From Siphonodentalium dalli (Eukaryota > Mollusca > Scaphopoda > Gadilida > Siphonodentaliidae), in assembly GCA_032622095.1 (NCBI GenBank), contig CP136061.1, positions 238,254,609 to 238,318,608 on the forward strand: a stretch of DNA of 64,000 nucleotides. Direction: 5' to 3'. Each line of letters opens with the position of its first letter. Positions within the stretch are counted from its first letter, which is position 1. Position numbers and translations under genes: made by a program. Below the pieces are notes generated by a model. The model had not been told where the DNA came from. It ran no database searches and was given only the letters and a program-made list of their open reading frames with translations. Below, in pieces: positions 22,318 through 33,851 of this stretch.

Positions 22318-25300
22318 AGAACCAATGCAGCTAGATTAGATTGGTTATAGAGAACCAAAGCAGCTAGATTAGATTGGTTATAGAGAACCAAAGCAACTAG
22401 ATTAGATTGGTTATAGAGAACCAAAGCAAATATCTTAGATTGGTTATAGAGAACCAAATCAGCTAGATTAGATTGGTTATAGAGAACCAAAGCAGCTAGA
22501 TTAGGTTGGTTATAGAGAACCAAAGCAACTAGATTAGATTGGTTATAGAGAACCAAAGCAACTATCTTAGATTGGTTATAGAGAACCAAATCAGCTAGAT
22601 TAGATTGGTTATAGAGAACCAAAGCAACTATCTTAGATTGGTTATAGAGAACCAAAGCAGCTAGATTAGATTGGTTATAGAGAACCAAAGCAACTATCTT
22701 AGATTGGTTATAGAGAACCAAAGCAGCTAGATTAGATTGGTTATAGAGAACCAAAGCAACTAGACTAGATTGGTTATAGAGAACCAAAGCAACTATCTTA
22801 GATTGGTTATAGAGAACCAAATCAGCTAGATTAGATTGGTTATAGAGAACCAAAGCAACTATCTTAGATTGGTTATAGAGAACCAAAGCAGCTAGATTAG
22901 ATTGGTTATAGAGAACCAAAGCAACTATCTTAGATTGGTTATAGAGAACCAAAGCAGCTAGATTAGATTGGTTATAGAGAACCAAAGCAACTAGATTAGA
23001 TTGGTTATAGAGAACCAAAGCAGCTATCTTAGATTGGTTATAGAGAACCAAATCAGCTAGATTAGATTGGTTATAGAGAACCAAAGCAACTAGCTTAGAT
23101 TGGTTATAGAGAACCAAATCAGCTAGATTATATTGGTTATAGAGAACCAAAGCAACTATCTTAGATTGGTTATAGAGAACCAAAGCAGCTAGATTAGATT
23201 GGTTATAGAGAACCAAAGCAACTAGATTAGATTGGTTATAGAGAACCAAAGCAACTATCTTAGATTGGTTATAGAGAATCAAATCAGCTAGATTAGATTG
23301 GTTATAGAGAACCAAAGCAGCTAGATTTGATTGGTTATAGAGAACCAAAGCAGCTAGATTAGATTGGTTATAGAGAACCAAAGCAGCTAGATTAGATTGG
23401 TTATAGAGAACCAAAGTAGCTAGATTAGATTGGTTATGGAGAACCAAAGCAGCTAGATTAGATTGGTTATAGAGAACCAAAGTAGCTAGATTAGATTGGT
23501 TATAGCGAACCAAAGTAGCTAGATTAGATTGGTTATAGAGAACCAAAGTAGCTAGATTAGATTGGTTATGGAGAACCAAAGTAGCTAGATTAGATTGGTT
23601 ATAGAGAACCAAAGTAGCTAGATTAGATTGGTTATAGAGAACCAAAGTAGCTAGATTAGATTGGTTATGGAGAACCAAAGCAGCTAGATTAGATTGGTTA
23701 TAGAGAACCAAAGTAGCTAGATTAGATTGGTTATAGAGAACCAAAGTAGCTAGATTAGATTGGTTATAGAGAACCAATGTAGCTAGATTAGATTGGTTAT
23801 AGAGAACCAAAGCAGCTAGATTAGATTGGTTATAGAGAACCGAAGCAGCTAGATTAGATTGGTTATAGAGAACCAAATCAGCTAGATTAGATCGGTTATA
23901 GAGAACCAAAGCAGCTAGATTAGATTGGTTATAGAGAACCAAAGCAGCTAGATTAGATTGGTTATAGAGAACCAAAGCAGCTAGATTAGATTGGTTATAG
24001 AGAACCAAAGCAGCTAGATTAGATTGGTTATAGAGAACCAAAGCAGCTAGATTAGATTGGTTATAGAGAACCAAAGTAGCTAGATTAGATTGGTTATAGA
24101 GATCCAAAGCAGCTAGATTAGATTGGTTATAGAGAACCAATGCAGCTAGATTAGATTGGTTAGTTATAGAGAACCAAAGCAGCTAGATTAGATTGGTTAT
24201 AGAGAACCAAAGCAGCTAGATTAGATTGGTTATAGAGAACCAAAGCAGCTAGATTAGATTGGTTAGTTATAGAGAACCAAAGCAGCTAGATTAGATTGGT
24301 TATAGAGAACCAAAGCAGCTAGATTAGATTGGTTATAGAGAACCAAAGCAGCTAGATTAGATTGGTTATAGAGAACCAACGCAGCTAGATTAGATTGGTT
24401 ATAGAGAACCAAAGCAGCTAGATTAGATTGGTTATAGAGAACCAATGCAGCTAGATTAGATTGGTTAGTTATAGAGAACCAAAGCAGCTAGATTAGATTG
24501 GTTATAGAGAACCAAAGCAGCTAGATTAGATTGGTTATAGAGAACCAATGCAGCTAGATTAGATTGGTTAGTTATAGAGAACCAAAGCAGCTAGATTAGA
24601 TTGGTTATAGAGAACCAAAGCAGCTAGATTAGATTGGTTATAGAGAACCAAAGCAGCTAGATTAGATTGGTTAGTTATAGAGAACCAAAGCAGCTAGATT
24701 AGATTGGTTAGTTATAGAGAACCAAAGCAGCTAGATTAGATTGGTTATAGAGAACCAAAGCAGCTAGATTAGATTGGTTATAGAGAACCAAAGCAGCTAG
24801 ATTAGATTGGTTATAGAGAACCAAAGCAGCTAGATTAGTTTGGTTATAGAGAACCAAAGCAGCTAGATTAGATTGGTTATAGAGAACCAATGCAGCTAGA
24901 TTAGATTGGTTATAGAGAACCAATGCAGCTAGATTAGATTGGTTATAGAGAACCAAAGCAGCTAGATTAGATTGGTTATAGAGAACCAACGTAGCTAGAT
25001 TAGATTGGTTATAGAGAACCAACGTAGCTAGATTAGATTGGTTATAGAGAACCAAAGCAGCTAGATTAGATTGGTTATAGAGAACCAAAGCAGCTAGATT
25101 AGATTGGTTATAGAGAACCAAATCAGCTAGATTAGATTGGTTATAGAGAACCAAAGCAGCTAGATTAGATTGGTTATAGAGAACCAATGCAGCTAGATTA
25201 GATTGGTTATAGAGAACCAATGCAGCTAGATTAGATTGGTTATAGAGAACCAAAGCAGCTAGATTAGATTGGTTATAGAGAACCAAAGCAGCTAGATTAG

Positions 25301-26185
25301 ATTGGTTAGTTATAGAGAACCAAAGCAGCTAGATTAGATTGGTTATAGAGAACCAATGTAGCTAGATTAGATTGGTTATAGAGAACCAATGTAGCTAGAT
25401 TAGATTGGTTATAGAGAACCAAAGCAGCTAGATTAGATTGGTTATAGATAACCAAATCAGCTAGATTAGATTAGTTATAGAGAACCAAATCAGCTAGATT
25501 AGATTGGTTATAGAGAACCAAAGCAGCTAGATTGGTTTGGTTGTAGAGAACCAAAGCAGCTAGATTAGATTGGTTATAGAGAACCAAAGCAGCTAGATTA
25601 TATTAGTTATAGAGAACCAAATCAGCTAGATTAGATTGGTTATAGAAAACCAAAGCAGCTAGATTAGATTGGTTACAGAGAACCAATGCAGCTAGATTAG
25701 ATTGGTTATAGAGAACCAAAGCAGCTAGATTAGATTGGTTATAGAGAACCAAAGCAGCTAGATTAGATTGGTTATAGAGAACCAATGTAGCTAGATTAGA
25801 TTGGTTATAGAGAACCAAAGCAGCTAGCTTAGGTTGGTTATAGAGAACCAAAGCAGCTAGATTAGATTGGTTATAGAGAACCAAATCAGCTAGATTATAT
25901 TGGTTATAGAGAACCAAAGCAGCTAGATTAGATTGGTTATAGAGAACCAAAGCAGCTAGATTATATTGGTTATAGAGAACCAAATCAGCTAGATTAGATT
26001 GGTTATAGAGAACCAAATCAGCTAGATTATATTGGTTATAGAGAACATATTGGTTATAGAGAACCAAAGCAGCTAGATTAGATTGGTAATAGAGAACCAA
26101 TGCAGCTAGATTAGATTGGTTATAGAGAACCAAAGCAGCTAGATTAGATTGGTTATAGAGAACCAATGCAGCTAGATTAGATTGG
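22318..26185 (-). repeat. Satellite segmental duplication, copy 2
   Basis: Partner of 15,400-19,300. It has two CCAATGTAGC units near 25,350-25,400 where copy 1 has three (18,430-18,510), which explains the 33-bp change of offset. Scattered single-base differences separate the copies (for example 16,924 versus 23,842, and 18,080 versus 24,998). This argues against a pure duplicate-read artefact, though two haplotypes joined in assembly remain possible. Confidence 0.9.
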
Positions 26186-26756
26186 TTATAGAGAACCAAA
26201 GCAGCTAGATTAGATTGGTTATAGAGAACCAAATCAGCTAGATTATATTGGTTATAGAGAACCAAAGCAGCTAGATTAGATTGGTTATAGAGAACCAAAG
26301 CAGCTAGATTAGATTGGTTATAGAGAACCAATGCAGCTAGATTAGATTGGTTATGGAGAACCAAAGCAGCTAGATTATATTGGTTATAGAGAACCAAAGT
26401 AGCTAGATTAGATTGGTTACAGAGAACCAATGCAGCTAGATTAGATTGGTTATAGAGAACCAAAGCAACTAGCTTAGATTGGTTATAGAGAACCAATGCA
26501 GCTAGATTAGATTGGTTATAGAGAACCAAAGCAGCTAGATTCGATTGGTTATAGAGAACCAACGCAGCTAGATCAGATTAGTTCTTCCCTCGGGACAAAA
26601 TTGGAAAGAAGTGTGGTTCGCATATCTGTTTTGTACTTAAAGGGATACCTTACCCAAATGGTGTTGTTTGTTTCTTTAGGCTCTGAGTTTTGGAATAAGG
26701 TAAGCAAATTTTCATTATTTGAAAGTCTGTTGAGTACGAAGTAATGTTACAGATGC

Positions 26757-27030
26757 AGGGATGTGATTAGAGGGTCTCCGCTGGGGGGGGGGGGTGTCCA
26801 CCTTGGGAAATTCCAACTGCACCCCCCCCCCCCCCTTGAGTCGGAATCACACCAACACTTAGGTTGGAAAATTTTCAACTGATGACAATTCCAATGACAA
26901 TGTTGACCAATTTTATGACAATATTGTTTTCTTAAATTAACTAGTATTTTTTGACTGGCCACGGGGGAGGGACCAGGACACAAGCTTTCCAAGTGTTGGA
27001 AATTTCCAACCTGTCACCCCCCTAAGGTTG
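26757..27030 (-). repeat. Family D, minus copy, truncated
   Basis: Starts with GGGATGTGATTAGAGGGTCT then G- and C-runs, followed by GGTTGGAAAATTTTC and GGGGGAGGGACCAGGACACA. It ends near the AAGGTTGGAAAATTTCG phrase. It faces the plus copy on the left side of the satellite. Confidence 0.75.
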
Positions 27031-27245
27031 GAAAATTTCGCGAAGAACCAACGCAATGGTACGTATGTTTGGTTCTTTATTTTGGTTTTTTATTTTTGCA
27101 TGGTTCTTCGTGAAGACCAAAACATGTATGTTGGGTTCTTCGTTTGGTTCGCCTACTGGGACAAACCAGGGAATCAGTTTTGGTTCCCAGGGGAACCAGT
27201 TTTTCTCTGTATGTGGGGGAAGAGTTTGTCCACACCCCCCCCCCA
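27030..27245 (+). repeat. GGTTCTT/GGTTC-rich degenerate repeat
   Basis: Irregular recurrence of TGGTTCTT, CGAAGAACCAA and GGTTCCC words. The GAACC word resembles the satellite core only by chance-level similarity. Ends in a C-run at 27,235-27,243. Confidence 0.4.
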
Positions 27246-27304
27246 ACCTTTAGATTGTGTATGTGACCGTTATGCATAGAAGAGTCTTGTTGGAGGGTAT
27301 CACC

Positions 27305-27405
27305 CCCATCCCCCCTGAATCCTGAATACGAGTTAATTTTGGGGGGTGAATCCTGAATACGAGTTAATTTTGGGGTGTGAATCCTGAATATATGTTAAGA
27401 AATAA
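27305..27405 (+). repeat. 37-bp tandem repeat, about three units
   Basis: TGAATCCTGAATACGAGTTA followed by ATTTTGGGG repeats, with the last unit diverged (TATATGTT). A related phrase (CGAATACCAGTTAATTCGGG) occurs near 28,268. Confidence 0.75.
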
Positions 27406-27483
27406 TACATAGAAGTTACATAGACACATTATGATGCCGGTCGCGTTATGAGGCCGTTATGATACCATTAATGATACTTTATG

Positions 27484-28130
27484 ACCAGGGACGTGGCTAG
27501 AGGGTTTCCGTTGGGGGTGTCCACCTTGGGAAATTCCAACTGCACCCCCCTCCTTGAGTCAGAATCAGACCGAACACAAGTTTTGCATAATTCCATTTGC
27601 ACCCCCCCCCCCCCCCCCTCCTTGCACCTCAGTGTTTAGGCCTAATATCCTATATCTTCATAAACCATGATTCTATATTCCCGGTATGAGAAAATTCAGA
27701 TATTTTAACCTGAAACATTGCATAAATCCTAACATCTAGTGGTCTAACTCGATACACATGCACATGGCTACGGGCAAGAGACCACGACACACCGAACTGA
27801 CCATCGTTGTTCGGCCGGTGTGAGAAAATTTTGAAATTTGAACAAGAAAATCGCAACTCCTAGCATCCAGACTGGCCTCAACTAAAGCTTTCCTATAGTG
27901 TTGGAAATTTCAAACCTCATACTCCCCTTCAGGTTGGAAAATTCTCCAACTGATGACCACAAGTTTGACCAAATGTAGTAAAATATTGTTAAACTTATTA
28001 GCATTTTTGTATTGGCCACAGGGGCGAGACAATGACACACCGGGCCGACCATGGTTCGGCCCGGTGTGCGAAAATTTTTTAATCTGAACAAGAAAATCGC
28101 AAAATCCTAGCATCTAGACTGGCGTCAACC
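27484..28130 (-). repeat. Family D, minus copy
   Basis: Begins GGGACGTGGCTAGAGGGTTT and runs through C-rich tracts, CATCTAGTGGTCTAACTC, two GAAAATCGCAA..CCTAGCATC subunits, and a CCATGG-centred near-palindrome at about 28,038-28,070. Confidence 0.8.
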
Positions 28131-28639
28131 ATTTTTAGCATGTTTATGATGGCACGGTGGTCGAATATGCCCAAGAAGCTATTATACCCACCCATTACAC
28201 AGATAACTAGCACAAAATATTACTTTGCGCTATCAAAATCTGCGTCCAAGATGTTTGCTTGAATCCGAATACCAGTTAATTCGGGGGTATGAATCCCGCG
28301 TACGGCTTCAAAACACCCTGAATCTCGCGTACAGAAAAGGGGGTGTGATACCCTCTTGTTGACAAGTTAATCCCCAATCATCGGAACTATTTTGTGATTG
28401 TTTTTTTTCCTTCATAATACTAATTATATATATATTTAAAATATCAATTTCGCCGAGGTAATTCAATATCCGGCAGATAACACTTTAATGTTTTAACATA
28501 ACAAAAATGCCGAACATTGCCGATGATTGGCTATGCTGAAGTCCAACTATGAATCCCCGTTCGAACTGCATGCATCGGCACACATTCGTCGTGGCATGAA
28601 AAACAACCAGTTGTGACGCGACTGTATTTTGTTTTGCAA

Positions 28640-28905
28640 AACGGGGTCACAAAAATAGTTTCGCACGTTGCTGTATATAAGACAACGAAATAACAAAATC
28701 ACATTCTTCTACGGTCTGTATTATTAGCACGCCCGCGTGTATACTGGTGGCCAAATATTAGAAACATGTGGACCGATGGGACTTTTATAAATAGAAAATT
28801 AGTTTTTCCGGTTTATTTATTTAAAAGTCGAACTGCGCGAGCAGGAGACCGGTCACCGGTAAAAGGTAGTTGGGAATTTCAATTTCGTTTATTGTCCTTT
28901 ACATT
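28640..28905 (+). repeat. Terminal inverted repeat, left arm of a 4-kb segment
   Basis: TTATTAGCACG..CGCGTGTATACTG, then GTGGACCGATGGG, TTTTTCCGGTTTA, AAAAGTCGAACTGCGCGA and TTGGGAATTTCAATTTCGTT are all found inverted at 32,600-32,850. A TATA-like word (GCTGTATATAAGAC) is near 28,670. Identity is high in blocks but broken by small indels, so it is old. Confidence 0.7.
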
Positions 28906-29103
28906 ATTATGTCAATAATAATGTTGATTTTTGGTTTGTGACAAGCTATGTCCATTACCAATAAAAGAAATTTAAAAGATAATTTGTAAGTCTTATATTT
29001 CAACTTTTATAGATATTTTTCGTTCAGCAGCCCACTGATGGTTGTGGTCGGAGACGACCGAGTCGGCCGCCGGTTCGTTAATTAGGTGCTGGTTGTTATT
29101 GTT

Positions 29104-29580
29104 ATTTTAACGGAATTCTGAGTTGGTCATTCGCGAAACCAATATATTTTATATTCTATAATTAAAATCATGGGTATATAATATATGATCTTGTTTATGG
29201 GTACTGTATGAAGGCTAATTTGGCCGTGTCAAATTGAGCTATAGCGATGGGATTTCTCGCAGGACAACACATTTCGGGTTTTCGTGGGGTGTGTATCCGC
29301 TGGATGTCTTATAGTTGCAGTATGTAACAATTATGACCGCGTTAATTGCTTTCGATGTTTAGGTATGAACAATGGCTGGACCATGCACTCTTGGCGGGAA
29401 CACAATACCTCCGATTTGTTATCCGCATTTAGAGGCTTTCTGGTGTGGTGAATGAGAAACCTGCAGTATAATAAGCCGTAGTTGTTTGTAATAATTCGAA
29501 GGATTAGTTGTTTTAACGGAATTCTGAGGCAATATATTTTATATTATAATTTATATTTATGGCTAATAATATGATCTTGA
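29104..29580 (+). repeat. Pair of direct repeats inside the 4-kb segment
   Basis: TTTTAACGGAATTCTGAG, then AATATATTTTATATT and later ATATGATCTTG, occurs at 29,106-29,195 and again at 29,510-29,580. Confidence 0.65.
29225..29290 (-). pseudogene. Fragment related to the open frame at 35,277-35,522
   Basis: On the minus strand GAAATGTGTTGT..TGCGAGA.ATCCCA matches the start of the 35.5-kb frame. Between the two, the frame reading KCVV(V/L)R(D/E)IP changes only conservatively, suggesting past coding constraint. A stop follows shortly. Too short to name. Confidence 0.4.
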
Positions 29581-30099
29581 GGGCGTTACCATTTATGATT
29601 ATGGTTTTCTTGTATATATACGGCGTGTGCGATTGATATGTGCCCATATCATTATACACAACAAACTCAAGCACGCACGCTGTGTGGATGTTACCAAGTT
29701 AATAGTTCGACTTTATTAATCCATTGAACGCGATATTTCGCCAAACACAATGAATAAAGTCCGAATTTCGCATCTGAACCTGGCTACTGTCAGATACATG
29801 CAGATATGCTCTGGTTATTCCATAAGCCGGATAAATCGTAAATTTGGAAACAAATAAAAACGTCACTTTTCGCAGACCGATTGATTGGTTATTTGGTTGG
29901 CGAGACTCGTTTCGACATTTGTGGACCCTATAAACGTCAATGGTACAGACATGAGATTTATGGCAATGGGTTTGTTAGTCGAACTTGTAGTCACGCAACA
30001 GAAGCAAATGCCACCCATATAATATCACAGTAGACTAACTTACTAAGCCCGGGTTATAATCGTTCTTCAGAGGCGGAATAACATATATTGCAATCGATT

Positions 30100-31900
30100 T
30101 GTTGAAGATATAAACGTCCTCTCACACTGGTATTCGGAATACCTTCTAGAGAACTGTTATTTTTTGTTTGTAGATTGTGATTCTGGTAGTATGTGCGTCA
30201 ATTCTCGGTGGGTGTGAAGTTCTCACCCTTGAGAATTTCATATATAGAACCCAAGATGGCGTCCAACATAGAATATAAACTAAGTCAGTTTAATACCTTT
30301 TGATGAAAAAACTATTTCATCAAATGTATACAAATATATATCTATATCATTTGGATAATACGACATTATACTACCGTTTGTAGAAGAAAAAAATTATACT
30401 CCATTAGCCAGATGGTCGCTAAAATGGCAAACGGAATTGGAAAAATAGATTTTTTTTCACTCATATCTCCTATATCCGCTTCTATTGTTTCGAACTGGTG
30501 GTTAATTGTGCCATCATTTTTTATTATTCACCGTAACTTATCATTTTCGCAGTGATATATGTTATGCATTTGGTCGCAGCCACTTCCAATCCGTAAAAAC
30601 TGTGATAAGAAATTTCACAGCAAACTCAATTCGGTTCCTAGCCATAATTTAATGTCAACTGAACAACAATGAAGGGATTAAGCGAGATAAATTATTGCCT
30701 ATAAATTCAGTACACTGGAAAAATATAAAAGTAACAATTAGGAAACAATATATGACACTGTACATATGGAAACTACGATGTCCATGTGATATGGGATATA
30801 TGTTGCAGAAGACCAGAGAGATCCGCGTTTCAAGATATGCATGATCAAGATTGTCTAATTTAGTGCATTTATGCATTGACCTCAGCGTTGTGAAGAATGC
30901 CCACTCAATGTATGCATGGATGTAATATGATTGGTGTCTACTGATATGACTAACCGTACTATGTTGTATGCCCATAATTGTGCGCGAATTCAAAGTGGGC
31001 GAATTCAAAACTGAGCTAAAAATCTCAAAATGTTCTATTACACTCTGCAATCATTCTTCCTCGCATAATTCGATCGTTTCGCTCTTATAGGACTAGCTAT
31101 TCAAATTTGTACAAAAAGTAAATTTCATTCGATTTTGTTCATTTTGGTGGCCATATTGGGAAAGATATCTACATATATGGTTTACGACTAAGTAATGTCT
31201 GCGAGTATTTAAATTAATTACGAAATTGGCATTAATTGGGGGCACCTACCGCAGAAATTCAGCATTTTCCGCTACCAACAGCCATTTTCATGAATTTTCC
31301 CATGAGCGGATTTTTGTGAATTTTGGACATGTTGTTCCTGGTATTTTTCCGCGTCGAGTGACACCAAAATCAGCTTGTATCCTATTTATTCTGGGTTAAA
31401 CTCTCCCACGACCACACTACTATAGCCATGTCACTTCTATTGAGCTGAATGGACAGCCGAGTCTTTAATTAATGATAATAGTCATGCAGCGATGCAATGC
31501 ATTAATTTAGTATCTCGATGTATGCGTATCTGTTTACTATAGTAACGACCTTGAGCATAGACATCAGCCATTTGTCTTGAAGACTTCACCGGAATCAACG
31601 GCACCTGATGGTTTACTGAAACAAGAACCTCATTACAAGAGAACCGCGATTAGTTTTGCTGTCTAGAAACCAATAATGTAATGGTTTTTATCACAGATAC
31701 GACTTGTGTTACATGTACATGCGATCAATGAGAATTATAGAGCGTTGAAGCCATGTGGAGGCGAAGTGAAATTACATAATTATACCTGTTTAGGGCGCAA
31801 TAATTATGTATACGATGGTATTATTTCGCGTGTTTTTTTTTAAATACGCACTCAATAAAAAATTATTCAGATTTATAATGTCAGCTAGCAACCGTCTAAT
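30100..31900. other. No feature recognised inside the 4-kb segment
   Basis: AT-rich. A minus frame of 131 codons at 31,050-30,655 has no motif or conserved relative here. The GCGCGAATTCAAA words near 30,985 recall the repeat at 8.9 kb. Confidence 0.4.
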
Positions 31901-32039
31901 GTTTTGTTATAAATGAAATTAAAATATAGTTGTTATGTTCGCTTAGTATTGAAAGTAACTTTGATACGACCATTATACTCCTTGGGTTGAACAATGCCAG
32001 AATGCATGCACGGGGAAAATGCGCTCTTATATATCACTG

Positions 32040-32210
32040 GCATGAGTATTCAAAACCATATTTGATTTTCAGCTCATTGTCACAAATACCAATGTGGTTC
32101 TGTTCCAACCCTAATGCTCAAAACCATATTTTGTTTTGGTGAAAACTTGAACCAAATTTGGTTTTGAGGATTTAAGTTTTATCAAAAACCAATCGCAAAC
32201 CAAAATGGGT
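32040..32210 (+). repeat. AAACCATATTTTG-type degenerate short repeat
   Basis: Recurring AAAACCATATTT(G/T), AACCAAATTTGGTTTTGA and AAACCAAAATGGG words, some of them self-complementary. Confidence 0.45.
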
Positions 32211-32599
32211 TACATATCTGTGACATGCTGCAATACCCATTTTAGTTTTTTAAAGAGTGTATGAGCAAGGAATTTGTTATGTTATAATATATACCGACCT
32301 GTATAACATTCATTCGGATACATCTGATAAAAATATAATAATACGGGCAAAGCGGATTACGGTTTTCTTGTATAAAATGCAACCGGCAATCAGAAATATT
32401 ATAGCACTGATAGTTTCTTACCATGAATTAAGGTAGCAATACACGATTTCATATGTTTGTAGGAGGGCTGAAAAATATGATTTAAGCATATAATGAAAAC
32501 AGTCGTCTGCACTTCCAAGACAATATTTATACGATAACTTTCTTTATTTTTTAATATATTTTACATATATCTAGGTTCTATACGGTGGTTGTATATACT

Positions 32600-32850
32600 G
32601 ACATTCGCTCTCTCGTGGACAATAAACGAAATTGAAATTCCCAACTACACCTTATACCGGACTCGGCCTCCTGGTCGCGCAGTTCGACTTTTAAACCGGA
32701 AAAACCAATTATCTATAAATAAAATGCCCATCGGACCACAGCTTTCAAGAATTTGCAGAACAGTATACACGCGGCACGCGCTAATAATAAAAGCACACGT
32801 CCTATAAAATAGCGAGATTCAGAAAATACATCACCCTTTGTAGACAAAAT
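32600..32850 (-). repeat. Terminal inverted repeat, right arm of the 4-kb segment
   Basis: Inverse of 28,640-28,905, including AACGAAATTGAAATTCCCAA, TCGCGCAGTTCGACTTTTAA and CAGTATACACGCGGCACGCG. On the minus strand a TATA-like TTTTATAGG sits in the place of the left arm's TATATAAG. Confidence 0.7.
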
Positions 32851-33018
32851 GAATGTGCCGATGGAGGCATTCTGTTCCGGAAATTTCAGGCGCCATTTCC
32901 TGATCATTTCTGCATTGAATGGAGTTAGTCACGCATGGCACCATGCGAGTACAACCACCGGCTGCATTATCAACTACTCAGCCATTTCCGCTTCGCTGGG
33001 GAAAGCGAGGCGGAAATA
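32851..33018 (+). CDS. Small open frame, 55 codons, unknown
   Basis: ATG at 32,851 to a TAG at 33,016-33,018. It ends inside an imperfect hairpin (CAGCCATTTCCGCTTCGCT facing AGCGAGGCGGAAATAGC, 32,979-33,021). No domain or signal recognised. Listed because it adjoins the right terminal repeat and the next frame; it may be chance. Confidence 0.15.
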
Positions 33019-33057
33019 GCCGAGTCGATGGGTAATATATCCTAGGGTAAAATATAT

Positions 33058-33351
33058 GTGAATGAAATAAGGTCAACTTCAACCGTAATATGTCAACTGC
33101 ATTGGAATAATATTGAAGATATTATAATAGAGAAACTGACACCATTGGAGTTCAGATCTCGATTAGAGGGTTACGTGCGTTCGGATAACAGAAGGCATGT
33201 TCCACGGACTCCCGATCACGACGGAGTCTTATATATGAATCGAGATGGGTCAGTGTGGCCGAAATTCCAATTGGCCGAGTGTTACGTTCACTTTCGGACG
33301 ACCGTGAGATCCTGTCGGCAGACATCCAGAGGCAGCAAAATGTCTTTCTAA
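33058..33351 (+). CDS. Open frame, 97 codons, unknown protein or exon
   Basis: The peptide has normal protein-like composition, with mixed charged residues, W, and a segment around TPLEFRSRLEGYVRSD and later NRDGSVWPKFQLAECYV. Upstream in frame there is a stop just before 33,043, so if the ATG at 33,058 is real this is a complete small gene; otherwise it is an exon. GC content is higher than the AT-rich flanks. No family recognised. The 33.0-36.4 kb block contains other such frames. Confidence 0.35.
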   Translation: MNEIRSTSTVICQLHWNNIEDIIIEKLTPLEFRSRLEGYVRSDNRRHVPRTPDHDGVLYMNRDGSVWPKFQLAECYVHFRTTVRSCRQTSRGSKMSF

Positions 33352-33521
33352 TGCTATTGTTGACATAAATTTATGCTACACCCCGTGATATTTGAACCTG
33401 GTCTTCCTTTTTGTCTTAGTGTATCACTCCTCGAAAATTTAGACACTCTAGATACCCTTAGTTCTAAAGAGAACGGACATGCCACCACTTAAAAAGCAGC
33501 TATATTACGTCCTGAAATTTT

Positions 33522-33779
33522 ATGATAATCTTCCTTTTGGTTAGTGAATCATGTCATGACATTTTGAAGTCTCTATACCTTCTCGAGATAGTATTATTGT
33601 TCAAGAAACTATTGCACCATTTCCTAGCATTCCTAGTTTTACATGATGATTTAATAATTTTATTTATTAACACCAATAAGACAAAAAAAAACAAAATCAA
33701 GCCCTTTATCTTGTTCTTGATTTCAATAAAAACATTTAAAAAAGAAAAAGAAAGAAAAAACGAAACATCAATAGGATGA
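33522..33779 (+). other. AT-rich open frame, probably not coding
   Basis: An 85-codon frame over very AT-rich sequence ending in a lysine- and glutamate-rich tail from an A-rich tract. The composition follows the base bias, with no motif. Confidence 0.3.
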
Positions 33780-33851
33780 ATTCAATAGCAAAGGTATGTC
33801 CCTTTTAACGTTTCACGGCGGGAGCTGCGTTGGTGCAGCATGATGTCATGT

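Larger units (their letters stand above)
14833..26583 (-). repeat. Giant 33-bp satellite array, about 355 units
   Basis: Uninterrupted tandem of a 33-bp unit whose plus-strand core is GGTTATAGAGAACCAAAG followed by CAGCTAGATTAGATT. Frequent variants are AAATCAGC, AAAGTAGC, CCAATGCAGC, CAACTATCTTAG and GATTCGATT. About 17 units carry a GTTA duplication (GGTTAGTTATAG) and are 37 bp long. Rare short units occur, such as 22 bp at about 19,161 and 26,046. On the minus strand one frame lacks stops and spells NQSNLAALVLY repeats, open for 808 codons at 17,222-14,796 and 918 codons at 24,140-21,384. Common variants change amino acids freely and the 37-bp units break the frame. There is no start context, splice context or unique domain, so I treat it as non-coding. 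Confidence 0.95.

Noticed and set aside
14796-24140. Very long minus-strand open frames (808 and 918 codons) as leucine-rich-repeat-like genes
   Set aside because: The period is 33 bp, one frame is free of stops by chance, frame-shifting 37-bp units are common, and there is no unique N- or C-terminal domain. The L/N pattern only resembles an LRR, with the Asn out of register.
14833-26583. CRISPR array
   Set aside because: There are no unique spacers; every unit is the same 33-bp repeat, and the DNA is animal-like.
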